Source: Thiomicrospira cyclica (GTDB lineage Bacteria > Pseudomonadota > Gammaproteobacteria > Thiomicrospirales > Thiomicrospiraceae). Taken from it: DNA of 34,431 nucleotides. The stretch lies in the NCBI GenBank assembly GCA_022736205.1, contig DZAT01000019.1:1-34431 (forward strand). The letters are read 5' to 3'. The notes beneath the pieces were generated by a model. It searched no databases, had not been told where the DNA came from, and saw only the letters and a list, made by a program, of their open reading frames with translations. Both the position numbers and the translations under genes were made by a program. This document shows, piece after piece, positions 8,833 to 19,302 of the stretch. Every line of letters starts with the position of its first letter. Within the stretch, counting starts at the first letter, position 1.

Positions 8833-9906
8833 ATGAAATACGCAACAGACGACCTACGCATCAAAAGCATGACAGAGGTCATACCGCCGCAGGAACTGCA
8901 CGCGCACTACCCAATAACAGAGCGCGTCTCTAAGCTGATTTACGATACCCGTGCGCAGATTCACGATATTTTAACAGGGCAAGATGATCGTATTTTAGTT
9001 GTTGTTGGTCCTTGTTCAATTCACGACACAACGGCAGCACGAGAGTACGCCAATCGTTTGTTGGCAGCGCGTGAGCAACTTAAAGATGACCTACTCATCG
9101 TCATGCGCGTCTATTTCGAAAAACCACGTACCACCGTTGGCTGGAAAGGGCTGATCAACGACCCTAACTTAGATGAGTCCTTCCAAATCAATAAAGGATT
9201 GGCATTGGCGCGCGGATTATTGCTCGATATTAACAGCATGGGCATGCCCGCTGCTACCGAGTTTTTAGATTTGATTTCGCCTCAGTATATTGCCGACTTG
9301 GTTAGCTGGGGCGCGATTGGTGCACGCACAACCGAAAGCCAAGGTCATCGAGAGTTAGCTTCGGGTTTGTCTTGTCCCGTTGGCTTCAAAAATGGCACCG
9401 ATGGTGATGTCGGCATCGCTATTGATGCCATTCGTGCGGCAGAAAGAGCGCACATTTTTATGTCGCTGACCAAAGAAGGACGTTCCGCTATTTTTCATAC
9501 CAAAGGTAACGATGATTGTCATATCATTTTACGCGGTGGTAACAACGAACCCAATTACAGCGCACCTTACGTTGCCGATGCACTGGCAAAGTTAACCAAA
9601 GCTGGCGTTCGTCCTAAGTTAATGATCGACTGCTCACATGCTAACAGCAGCAAAGACTTTCGCAAGCAAACGGTCGTTGCACAAAGTATTGTTCAACAGC
9701 TGAGCGAAGGTTGCCAAAGCATTATGGGCGTGATGGTAGAAAGTCACTTAGTCGAAGGTCGACAAGACGTTAAAGCAGGCTGTGATCTTAACTACGGACA
9801 AAGCATTACAGACGGTTGTTTAAATTGGGATGATTCCGTTGTATTGCTCGACTTGCTCGCCAAGGGCGTTCGGGCAAGACGCGCTGTATGGACAGAGGCA
9901 CGATAA
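8833..9906 (+). CDS. 3-deoxy-7-phosphoheptulonate (DAHP) synthase, class I
   Basis: A 357-residue enzyme of the AroF/AroG/AroH type, catalysing the first step of aromatic amino-acid synthesis from phosphoenolpyruvate and erythrose 4-phosphate. Diagnostic segments are VVVGPCSIHD (near residue 56), EKPRTTVGWKGLINDP (near 96), GAIGARTTESQ, and the metal-binding DCSHANSSKD near 270. Length equals the E. coli isoenzymes (about 350). It is a single-gene unit with its own terminator overlapping the stop codon. Which aromatic amino acid inhibits it is not decided here. Confidence 0.94.
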   Translation: MKYATDDLRIKSMTEVIPPQELHAHYPITERVSKLIYDTRAQIHDILTGQDDRILVVVGPCSIHDTTAAREYANRLLAAREQLKDDLLIVMRVYFEKPRTTVGWKGLINDPNLDESFQINKGLALARGLLLDINSMGMPAATEFLDLISPQYIADLVSWGAIGARTTESQGHRELASGLSCPVGFKNGTDGDVGIAIDAIRAAERAHIFMSLTKEGRSAIFHTKGNDDCHIILRGGNNEPNYSAPYVADALAKLTKAGVRPKLMIDCSHANSSKDFRKQTVVAQSIVQQLSEGCQSIMGVMVESHLVEGRQDVKAGCDLNYGQSITDGCLNWDDSVVLLDLLAKGVRARRAVWTEAR

Positions 9907-9922
9907 TCATCGTGCCTTTTTT
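9897..9922 (+). terminator. Rho-independent terminator of the DAHP synthase gene
   Basis: GGCACGAT-AATC-ATCGTGCC forms a perfect 8-bp stem followed by TTTTTT. The stem includes the last codons and the TAA stop. It also separates this gene from the convergent chemoreceptor gene that ends at 9938. Confidence 0.9.
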
Positions 9923-9937
9923 ACGACTTAACTGGAC

Positions 9938-12598
9938 TTAATGCTGACAACCTGTATGACATCCTGTTGATGTTGTCGATTTACAGCCTGTTTGTGTCTT
10001 GAAAAGATCAGCATTATCGGCAATAGCAGATTCAAGACGTGTTAACAGTTCGACCACATGCTCCGACAAAGCATCAATTTCTGGCAGACCCTTGTAAGCC
10101 TCATCTGTTTTGCCTTCTAAGTACAAATCGACTAACTCTGATACTTTCTGGTGAAACAAACGATGCGCATCATCAAGATGAGCGATTTCTGGCAAACGTT
10201 CGTAGGTCATGCCGATAGAAGAGCGCCATTTACCCAACGCACATGCGGTGAAATCGCCCACCACTTTGGGGTCTACGGTTTTATCGTAACCTTCCAAAAA
10301 GTTGACCATTTTAATACGCCAGTTTAAATGCGCTTGCTTCATATCAGACAGTAACGTGCGACCTTCTTTAGCCACTAACTGACCCGCTTTGTTTAACTTA
10401 AACATGCCGACCAGCTTACCCAGATTCTGCATTTTTGTCTTGACTTGCTCTGTTTGCGCTGTCGTATCTTCAACCAATGCCGCACTTTGTGCCACTGCAT
10501 GATCAATCACTTCTAAAGCACGGCTCACTTCTTGTACGGTCGAAGCCTGACGTGTGGCTGCTGTATTCATGACATTAACCGATGCGGTTAAATCATTCAT
10601 GGTCTGCAATACCGCATCCATCTGTTGTTGAGACTGACTGACCAAACCACTGCCGTCGATGATTTGTTGCACCGATTGCTCAATTAATGCTTGAATGTCA
10701 GACGCTGCCTCAGCCGACTTCTGAGCCAATGCACGTACTTCACTCGCCACAACAGCAAATCCTTTACCATGCTCGCCCGCACGTGCCGCTTCGACGGCAG
10801 CATTAAGCGCTAATAAGTTTGTTTGGAAAGCAATACCATTAATAATGTCATTAATCTCGCCAATTTTTTCGCCAGAAATACGAATACTGTCCATAGCGCT
10901 CGCTGCTTGTTTCATCACTTGCGCACTGACATTGACTTGCTGACAAGCCTGATTGGTTAGGGTTTCGGAAGCCTGCGTTTGTATCGCATTTTGCTTAACA
11001 TCGTGCGAAATTTGATGCATGTTGGCAGCGGTTTCTTCTAAAGATGCCGACTGAGAACGCACCTGATCAGCAAATGAGCAAACGCCATCGTTAATCTGCT
11101 GAATGGCTTTTTCGACATTGTTTGCCGTGAATTGCACTTGTCCAGCCAACTCGTTCATATTACGCATCGATAGATTAACCGAGTTTTGCAACATGCGGAA
11201 TTGACCCTGATAGTCACCTGACATATCAGCACCTAAGTCTGAGAAGGCTAACATGCCAACCGATCGACCAACGGTATTAAACATCTCCGAAAAGGTATCC
11301 ATCATTTCATTCATGCGTTGTCCAAACTCACGATAAAAGCCTTCGGGCAAATTGTCTAAATCCAAACGAACTTTCATGAAGCCTGCACGCGCCGTTTCGA
11401 CCAAGTGCGCCACATCTGCCTGTGCTTTTAAATCACGCGTTTGATCTTGGATCAGCAACGCAACGCCTAAAAATCGCCCTGCACGACGAACAGGCGTTGC
11501 TTGCAATACCAGTTTTGTAGAACCCAACGTCAAGACCATTTCTTGCGCCACACCATCGTGCTTGAGCAAGTGCAACGCATCATCACTAATCAACTTACGA
11601 ATTGACTGACCTTCTAAATGATGGGCATCAAAGCCATCACAGATATGCGACAACATACCTGCATGCATAAGCAGTTGCTCTTGCGCATTACGATTTGCTA
11701 ATACCAAATTACCGCTAGCATCGGCAACAACCAAGGCAGCTGCCGCTTCATTTAATGCCGAATAAATACGCTGCTGTGCTGCCTCAGAGTCAGACACGCC
11801 GTTTGTATTAGACCAAAGATTTAACTGCATGGTACGCAATAACGCACCGATTTGATGGGTTAAACCCGCTTGAATCAGGGAACGGTCGGCTGCAAATTGA
11901 ACATCAATCTGCATACGTCCTTCGGCCAAAGACTGTAACCCTTTGGCAAAATTTGCGAGATGATTAAAATGCGTTTTCTGGGCAAAATAAGCAATCAATA
12001 CCGTTAGTCCGATTGCCCCCAATTCATACCAAGCAGGAATGTCGACAACATCAAACACATTAAGTACAGTGGGCAACATAACCACCAGTAACAACCACCA
12101 AACCAACAACATTCCCATGTTTAAATGGTGTAAAAAAGCAAAATGATCGCGCCACGAAACCAGCGCACCTGCATTCAATTTAATCTTGCCTGTTTGTAAC
12201 TGAGGGTATAAGGCTTCTGCTTGATGAATTTGTTCTGCCGTCGCGGGCGTGCGTACGCTCAAATAACCATTGATGTCACCCATCGAGTAAGTAGGCGATA
12301 CCTGTGCATGCACCCAGTAAAAATCGCCATTTTGACGACGATTTTTAACAAACCCTTGCCACGGCATACCACGTTGTACCGTCTTCCATAAATCAGCAAA
12401 CGCCTCAGCTGGCATATCGGGATGACGCAAAATATTGTGTGGATGTCCAATCAAATCTTCGCGTGCATAACCAGAGGCAACCACAAAGTCTTCGTTGCAG
12501 TAGATGATATTACCTTCTAAGTCGGTACGAGAAATGATGACGGTATCGGGTGCAAGACGATACTCACGCTGTGTAACCTGTGATGGTGATGTCGACAT
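9938..12598 (-). CDS. Aer-like PAS methyl-accepting chemotaxis protein with CZB zinc domain
   Basis: An 886-residue chemoreceptor. Residues 10-125 form a PAS domain close to E. coli Aer, including NILRHPDMP and [10 protein letters not shown], which in Aer surround the FAD pocket; oxygen or redox sensing is likely. Two membrane segments follow (about 163-181 and 190-208) and a second PAS-like domain (about 283-390). The MCP signalling hairpin has its conserved tip [20 protein letters not shown]. After it comes a CZB domain with AHLNWR, CALGKW and AHRLFH, the expected 3-His/1-Cys zinc set. The last 20 residues add three Cys and two His (TGCHTGCQH). The start is ATG at 12598, preceded by AGGGGA. 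CZB receptors can respond to zinc or to oxidants such as HOCl. Confidence 0.9.
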   Translation of the reverse strand: MSTSPSQVTQREYRLAPDTVIISRTDLEGNIIYCNEDFVVASGYAREDLIGHPHNILRHPDMPAEAFADLWKTVQRGMPWQGFVKNRRQNGDFYWVHAQVSPTYSMGDINGYLSVRTPATAEQIHQAEALYPQLQTGKIKLNAGALVSWRDHFAFLHHLNMGMLLVWWLLLVVMLPTVLNVFDVVDIPAWYELGAIGLTVLIAYFAQKTHFNHLANFAKGLQSLAEGRMQIDVQFAADRSLIQAGLTHQIGALLRTMQLNLWSNTNGVSDSEAAQQRIYSALNEAAAALVVADASGNLVLANRNAQEQLLMHAGMLSHICDGFDAHHLEGQSIRKLISDDALHLLKHDGVAQEMVLTLGSTKLVLQATPVRRAGRFLGVALLIQDQTRDLKAQADVAHLVETARAGFMKVRLDLDNLPEGFYREFGQRMNEMMDTFSEMFNTVGRSVGMLAFSDLGADMSGDYQGQFRMLQNSVNLSMRNMNELAGQVQFTANNVEKAIQQINDGVCSFADQVRSQSASLEETAANMHQISHDVKQNAIQTQASETLTNQACQQVNVSAQVMKQAASAMDSIRISGEKIGEINDIINGIAFQTNLLALNAAVEAARAGEHGKGFAVVASEVRALAQKSAEAASDIQALIEQSVQQIIDGSGLVSQSQQQMDAVLQTMNDLTASVNVMNTAATRQASTVQEVSRALEVIDHAVAQSAALVEDTTAQTEQVKTKMQNLGKLVGMFKLNKAGQLVAKEGRTLLSDMKQAHLNWRIKMVNFLEGYDKTVDPKVVGDFTACALGKWRSSIGMTYERLPEIAHLDDAHRLFHQKVSELVDLYLEGKTDEAYKGLPEIDALSEHVVELLTRLESAIADNADLFKTQTGCKSTTSTGCHTGCQH

Positions 12599-12688
12599 TT
12601 GCAATCCCCTAATTGTTCTATTAATCTGGCAATTTATCTTTTTTTAGCTCGCCTGAGCATATCACATTTTGAAAAAGCTAACCTGTTT

Positions 12689-14056
12689 TTACAGTAAAAA
12701 GAGTGTTGCCAATCCTAAAAAAGTTAAAAATCCCATCACATCGGTTATGGTCATTAAAATCATAGAAGCAGACAAAGCAGGATCTATGCCGAACCGATCG
12801 AGAACAATGGGAATGAGCACACCTGCAGCCACAGCCAACGACATATTGATGGTTAAGGCGGCTGCAATGACGATGCCAACCCCTGTTGAAAAAATCAACC
12901 ACGAAGCAATACCCATTAAGGAAGCCCACAAAAAACCATTGAGCACACCAACAGCTAACTCTCGACGGAGCAGCCAACGCATGTTAGACAAACCAACCTG
13001 TCCTAATGCCAACCCACGAACCGTCATGGTTAAGGTTTGACTACCTGCAACACCACCCATACTGGCAACAACAGGCATTAAAATTGCCAGTGCAACGATT
13101 TGTGCAATACTGGCTTCAAACTGACCAATCACCCAAGCTGCCAATGATGCGGTTGCTAAGTTTAACCCTAACCACAAGGCGCGGCGACGCGTGCTGACCA
13201 ACACGGGTGCAAATAAATCGGCCTCTTCGTTAAGACCTGCCATGCCCATTAGCGTACGATCAGATTGAGCACGGACAATATCAAGCACATCATCAACCGT
13301 AATACGACCAACCAATTTCCCAAGATCATCAATCACCGCTACCGATACCAAATCACGCTGATCGAACAAGTGCGCGACTTCGTCGGCTTCCATATGCACA
13401 GAAATCGCTTCTGCAGCACCATTCATAATATCTTGCACACGCGCACTACCCGTGTGCGTAACGATAATAGACAAGGGAAGTTTGCCCACATAACGTCCTT
13501 GCTCATCGACCACCATCAAGCCATCGGTATGATCGGGCAAGGCTTTATGACGACGCAAATAACGTAAAACCGTTTGCAAGTCGATATCTGCCCGAACTTC
13601 AATGGCATCAAAACGCATTAAGCGTCCCGCGCTGTCTTCTGGATAACTGAGGGCTTCTTCGACATCGGCACGTGTTTCATGGTTGAGTTGTTCTAATACC
13701 GCATCCGATTTATCTTCGGGCAAATCTTCGATCACCGAGGCAATATCGTCAGCATCAAGATGTTCGACAGCATCAGCAAGCTCTTGGTGCGGCATGGTAG
13801 CAATGAGTGAATGACGAACCTCGTCATGTAGGTTAAGTAACACATTACCCTGACGCTGGGCTGGAATCAGTTCCCAAACTTGCTGGCGCTGATGGCTCGG
13901 CAAAGATTCCAGCAATACAGCCAAATCGGTTTCATGCTCACCTTCTAACCTGTCTGCAAGCACATCAAAATGTGCATTATCGAGCAGCGGTACCACTTGA
14001 TTCAGCAGCGGATCGTCTCGCTCACGCATGGGTTCTGTCAAGATGCGATCGTTCAT
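12689..14056 (-). CDS. mgtE: MgtE-family magnesium transporter
   Basis: A 455-residue MgtE/SLC41-type Mg2+ channel. The acidic N domain (about 25-130, with EHLDADDIASVIEDLPEDK) precedes a tandem CBS pair (about 135-255) and five membrane helices (about 285-455). The helices include PVVASMGGVAGSQTLTMTVR and, at the end, DPALSASMILMTITDVMGF, which in MgtE line the pore. In this family the cytosolic N and CBS domains close the pore when internal Mg2+ is high. Its ATG overlaps the stop of the upstream CNNM-type gene (ATGA), so the two are cotranslated. Confidence 0.95.
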   Translation of the reverse strand: MNDRILTEPMRERDDPLLNQVVPLLDNAHFDVLADRLEGEHETDLAVLLESLPSHQRQQVWELIPAQRQGNVLLNLHDEVRHSLIATMPHQELADAVEHLDADDIASVIEDLPEDKSDAVLEQLNHETRADVEEALSYPEDSAGRLMRFDAIEVRADIDLQTVLRYLRRHKALPDHTDGLMVVDEQGRYVGKLPLSIIVTHTGSARVQDIMNGAAEAISVHMEADEVAHLFDQRDLVSVAVIDDLGKLVGRITVDDVLDIVRAQSDRTLMGMAGLNEEADLFAPVLVSTRRRALWLGLNLATASLAAWVIGQFEASIAQIVALAILMPVVASMGGVAGSQTLTMTVRGLALGQVGLSNMRWLLRRELAVGVLNGFLWASLMGIASWLIFSTGVGIVIAAALTINMSLAVAAGVLIPIVLDRFGIDPALSASMILMTITDVMGFLTFLGLATLFLL

Positions 14057-15372
14057 GGAGCCAACTCAACAGGCGTTTTGATTGTGACACACTCAACGCG
14101 ACGGTCTTTAACTTTTTGCACCTGCAGTAACCAGCCTTCTATCTGTAGTTGATCGCCAACTTCTGGCATTCGTCCCAACTTTTCCATAAAAAGCCCAGAC
14201 AAGGTATGCACTTGCAAATCCGATGCCAATGTAAGCCCTGTTATTTTCGACACATCATCCAAATCTGCCAAACCATGCACTCGCCAGCCACCTTCTTCGG
14301 CATCAATTGGATATTCTGCCACCTGATCATCTAACTCATCGCCAATATCACCAACCAACTCTTCTAATACGTCTTCTAAGGTAATCAGCCCAACCAGCTC
14401 ACCATATTCATCGACAACCACCGCCATATGCGCTTGCTTGGTGCGCATTTGCTCAAATAACTGACTGGCGTTCAAACCATCGGGCAGCATTTGTGCAGGG
14501 CGACAAAAGTCTTTTAAGTGCGCCCAGGGCTGCTGATCACCTGCAAGCAACGCACGGTACAAATCTTTTACCAATACAATACCATGAACCTGATCAAACC
14601 CACCTTCGATAACGGGAAAGCGTGAGTGCTGTGTTTCTAAAATTAAGGCAAGCAAAGATTCGGGGCAACGCTCAATGTCTAAGGCATCAATATCCCCACG
14701 AGGGGTCATCAGTTCACGTGCTGTACGATGTTCTAATTCGAACAAGTTGGTCAGCATATCGGCTTTTTGATGCCCCATTTCGCCACTAGCACGCGACTGA
14801 TCAATGATATCTTTAATTTCGGCATCGGTAAAAACTTCTAAATGACTAGCAGGTTTAACCCCCATGCTGCGCAAAATGCCTGCAGCGGTCATGTCTAGTA
14901 GGCGCGAAAAAGGGTACACCATCAAAAAGAAACCCCGTAACGGCCACGCGATCCACACGGCAACAGGCTCAGGCTCTCGAATAGCGAGGTTTTTAGGGAC
15001 TTGCTCGCCCAATACAATATGCAACGCGGAAAAGACAATAAAACCAATTAAAAAAGACGAGGTATGTAGTACTTCTTGCGGCAAATTGAAGGCTTCGAAC
15101 AGCGGCAAAATAAGCGCCGCGACAAAAGGCTCACCAACCCAACCCAAGCCCAAGGATGCCATCGTAATACCCAATTGGCAAGCAGCCAAATAAGCTTCGA
15201 TATTTTGATGAATAGACAAGGTTAAGCGTGTCGTTCGACTATCACCTCGTTGCGCCAAACGCACTTGTTTTGCTTTGACTAAAGCAAATTCAGCAGCAAC
15301 AAAAAAAGCATTAATTGCCAATAAGGCAATGATTTGGATTAACGTAATCCATTGGGGGGTAGTGTGTTCCAT
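14053..15372 (-). CDS. CNNM/CorC-type protein (DUF21, CBS pair, CorC_HlyC domain)
   Basis: A 439-residue membrane protein. The N-terminal DUF21 domain has about four membrane helices (8-30, 60-82, 95-120, 130-155). A CBS pair follows (about 210-330, with ELMTPRGDIDAL and VVDEYGELVGLITLEDVLEELVG split across it), then a C-terminal CorC_HlyC domain (about 345-430). Proteins of this family are linked to Mg2+ and Co2+ export or to regulation of Mg2+ transport. Coupling by ATGA to mgtE supports a magnesium role here. It is often annotated as a haemolysin homologue, which I do not endorse. Confidence 0.9.
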   Translation of the reverse strand: MEHTTPQWITLIQIIALLAINAFFVAAEFALVKAKQVRLAQRGDSRTTRLTLSIHQNIEAYLAACQLGITMASLGLGWVGEPFVAALILPLFEAFNLPQEVLHTSSFLIGFIVFSALHIVLGEQVPKNLAIREPEPVAVWIAWPLRGFFLMVYPFSRLLDMTAAGILRSMGVKPASHLEVFTDAEIKDIIDQSRASGEMGHQKADMLTNLFELEHRTARELMTPRGDIDALDIERCPESLLALILETQHSRFPVIEGGFDQVHGIVLVKDLYRALLAGDQQPWAHLKDFCRPAQMLPDGLNASQLFEQMRTKQAHMAVVVDEYGELVGLITLEDVLEELVGDIGDELDDQVAEYPIDAEEGGWRVHGLADLDDVSKITGLTLASDLQVHTLSGLFMEKLGRMPEVGDQLQIEGWLLQVQKVKDRRVECVTIKTPVELAP

Positions 15373-15419
15373 AGTCGTCTATCTTAGCTGAGTTTTATGA
15401 CCTTTGCATGAAAAACCTA

Positions 15420-15464
15420 AGGAAGGTCTGAAAAATACGGCTTACGCCTTTTTTCAGACTTCCT
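15420..15464. repeat. Long inverted repeat / possible terminator
   Basis: Two arms of about 15 bases (15421-15435 and 15449-15463) pair along their length, with one bulged G. The loop holds a short inner GGC/GCC stem. On the minus strand it lies past the O-methyltransferase gene and before the CNNM-type gene, so it could end the amgK-to-methyltransferase transcript. There is no U-tract directly after the stem, which makes an ordinary terminator less certain. I saw no second copy in the window. Confidence 0.5.
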
Positions 15465-15569
15465 AACGTATTTTTTAGTTGGTGGAAGGGGCGTTATCAA
15501 TAGGTGACAGGCTAACAATGTGCATCCCTTCCCCCAAGCCCCCAACCCGTTGCATTTTGCAGAGCTTCC

Positions 15570-16250
15570 CTAAGCCGATTTACGCAATAACATCACACCA
15601 TCACGTAAGGGCAAACAAACAGCAGTAGCATCGGGTAAGCTACTTGCTGCTTTATTGAACGCATCCACCGCGATGGCTCGCGTGGGCGGATGCTCGCTCA
15701 CCACATGCCCGCCCCACAAAATATTGTCTGCAATCAACACGCCGCCAGCCGACAATAAACGCCAACACTCGGTTAGATACTGGGGATAACGATGTTTATC
15801 AGCATCTAAAAAAATAAAATCGAAGCTGGCATCGGGTTGCAGTGGTAACCAGTCTTGTACAAAAGCAGTCACTAACTCGACTTTATGCCCGTGCGGACTC
15901 TGTGCCAAAAAGGGCTGTGCAAGTTCTTTACTCATAGGATTGGCATCAATACTGATCACTCGCGCATCGGCAATCGCGCCTTCTGCCAAAGACAAAGCTG
16001 AATAGCCTGTAAATGTTCCCACATCCAAAATGCGTTTCGCACCAGACAGCCCCACCAACAACCGAAGGAGCTGCCCGACACTTCGTCCCGATAAGTTAAC
16101 GGCAAAATCGCTGCGATTTTCCATGGTAAATGCCGTCAACGCTGCTAAAGTTTCCGACTCTGGCGAGCAGTGCAACTCGCAATAATCCGCGATTTCGGGG
16201 GTTAAAAACGTTTTCGCTGCTTTAGCAGCATTGTTCGCGCTTTGCGTCAT
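15570..16250 (-). CDS. Class I SAM-dependent O-methyltransferase (COG4122 type)
   Basis: A 226-residue methyltransferase starting with MTQSANNAAK at 16250. The SAM-binding motif I region is RILDVGTFTGYSALSLA, followed by VISIDANP and the metal/acceptor region FDFIFLDADKHRYPQYL; LLSAGGVLIADNILWGG is also typical of the caffeoyl-CoA/catechol O-methyltransferase superfamily. The acceptor is unknown. An in-frame ATG further upstream (16307) would lie inside yaaA; the chosen start gives an ATGA overlap with the yaaA stop, the pattern used across this operon. Confidence 0.87.
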   Translation of the reverse strand: MTQSANNAAKAAKTFLTPEIADYCELHCSPESETLAALTAFTMENRSDFAVNLSGRSVGQLLRLLVGLSGAKRILDVGTFTGYSALSLAEGAIADARVISIDANPMSKELAQPFLAQSPHGHKVELVTAFVQDWLPLQPDASFDFIFLDADKHRYPQYLTECWRLLSAGGVLIADNILWGGHVVSEHPPTRAIAVDAFNKAASSLPDATAVCLPLRDGVMLLRKSA

Positions 16251-17026
16251 AACGCTGCCTCTGGTCGACGAAATAGCCACTGCGTTTCCGTTGAGATATC
16301 TGGGCAATAGACATAACCCGCCGTATCAAAGTGTTTGAGTTGTTGCACATCTGTTAGCAAATGTTCGGCGGCATAACGTACCATCATGCCACGTGCTTTT
16401 TTGGCATAGAAGCTAATGATTTTGTATTTTCCTGCTTTTTCATCCTGAAAGACGGGCGTAATGATCGGTGCTTGTATCTGCTTTGCTTGAACTGCAGAAA
16501 AATACTCTTCCGAAGCGAGGTTAACCAACACAGGCTGTGTTTGTTGCAATAACAAGTGATTGACCGCTTGGGTTAATTGATCACCCCAAAAAGCATAGAG
16601 ATTTTTACCTCGGCTATTGGCAAAGGCTGTACCCATTTCTAATCGATACGGCTGCATTAAATCGAGCGGACGCAACAAACCATAAAGTCCCGACAAAATG
16701 CGCAAATGTCCCTGCAACCAGCGCACAGACTCGGCAGGCAAGGTTGTTGCGGACAAGCCTTCATACACATCACCGTTAAACGCATACACAGCTTGCTTGG
16801 CATTATGCTCAGAAAAAGGCAACCGAAAATCTTGATAGCGCTGTACATTCAGGGTTGCCAATTTGGCTGACAGCGTCATTAGCTGCGCAATATCATCAAC
16901 ACTGAGTTGCTTAATCTGGTCGATTAACGACTGAGACTGGGCTAAAAAATCGCATTGCGAATAATCAGCCATCGGGGATGGATTGTCCATATCGAGAGAT
17001 TTGGCAGGAGAAATGAGCATTAGCAT
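16247..17026 (-). CDS. yaaA: YaaA (DUF328) peroxide stress protein
   Basis: A 259-residue YaaA protein starting MLMLISPAKSLD, the family start, and of the family length (E. coli 258). It contains SGLYGLLRPLD and the C-terminal FYAKKARGMMVRY. In E. coli YaaA lowers intracellular free iron during H2O2 stress and its fold binds DNA. It begins 20 bases after the ParE-like toxin gene and ends overlapping the methyltransferase start. A ParE-type module directly upstream in the same operon is unusual. Confidence 0.95.
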   Translation of the reverse strand: MLMLISPAKSLDMDNPSPMADYSQCDFLAQSQSLIDQIKQLSVDDIAQLMTLSAKLATLNVQRYQDFRLPFSEHNAKQAVYAFNGDVYEGLSATTLPAESVRWLQGHLRILSGLYGLLRPLDLMQPYRLEMGTAFANSRGKNLYAFWGDQLTQAVNHLLLQQTQPVLVNLASEEYFSAVQAKQIQAPIITPVFQDEKAGKYKIISFYAKKARGMMVRYAAEHLLTDVQQLKHFDTAGYVYCPDISTETQWLFRRPEAAL

Positions 17027-17046
17027 GAGGCGTTGTTCCGAAACGG

Positions 17047-17329
17047 TTAAGGTTGGTTATATCGATAAATATTAAGAATATCAATGCGACTTTTTGCTAA
17101 ATTAATTTTGTACAAAATGGTGTAACTTTTGTAGCTTATCTTTCTAACGCCCTTGCCATAACCATCAATTTGAACACCAGCTTCAGGATAAGGCAACAAA
17201 ATATCAAGCAAATAACGCTGGATTTCTAACACTTGTTGCTCTGCTGTCTGCTGTGAACCCGTTTTACTTAATAAATAATCAGCAATTGCTCGTAAACGCT
17301 TTGCAGCACGCTGTGTAAAAAACAATCCG

Positions 17330-17337
<8 letters not shown>
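17047..17337 (-). CDS. ParE/RelE-superfamily toxin
   Basis: A 96-residue basic protein with the RelE/ParE fold pattern: an N-terminal helix pair (TQRAAKRLRAIADYLLSK), then PEAGVQIDGYGKGVRKISYK and the strand YTILYKINLAKSRIDILNIY, typical of ParE-type gyrase poisons. The ATG at 17337 lies inside the last codons of the antitoxin gene (8-base overlap). The upstream extension of the frame would sit inside the antitoxin and is not used. Whether it targets gyrase is inferred from the superfamily only. Confidence 0.8.
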
Positions 17338-19235
<1,898 letters not shown>

Positions 19236-19302
19236 AAAATACCCTTAAAACTTTCTGAGGCTGCTAAAATACTCTTTTTAGCTTCATATTGACAACTGTT
19301 TA

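Noticed and set aside
12646..12694. Short hairpins (GCTC/GAGC and CTGT/ACAG) after mgtE
   Set aside because: Stems of 4 bp without a correctly placed U-tract; not credible terminators.
12669..13040. A 123-codon plus-strand frame
   Set aside because: It lies antisense to the membrane domain of mgtE and has no family pattern; it is a shadow of a conserved gene.
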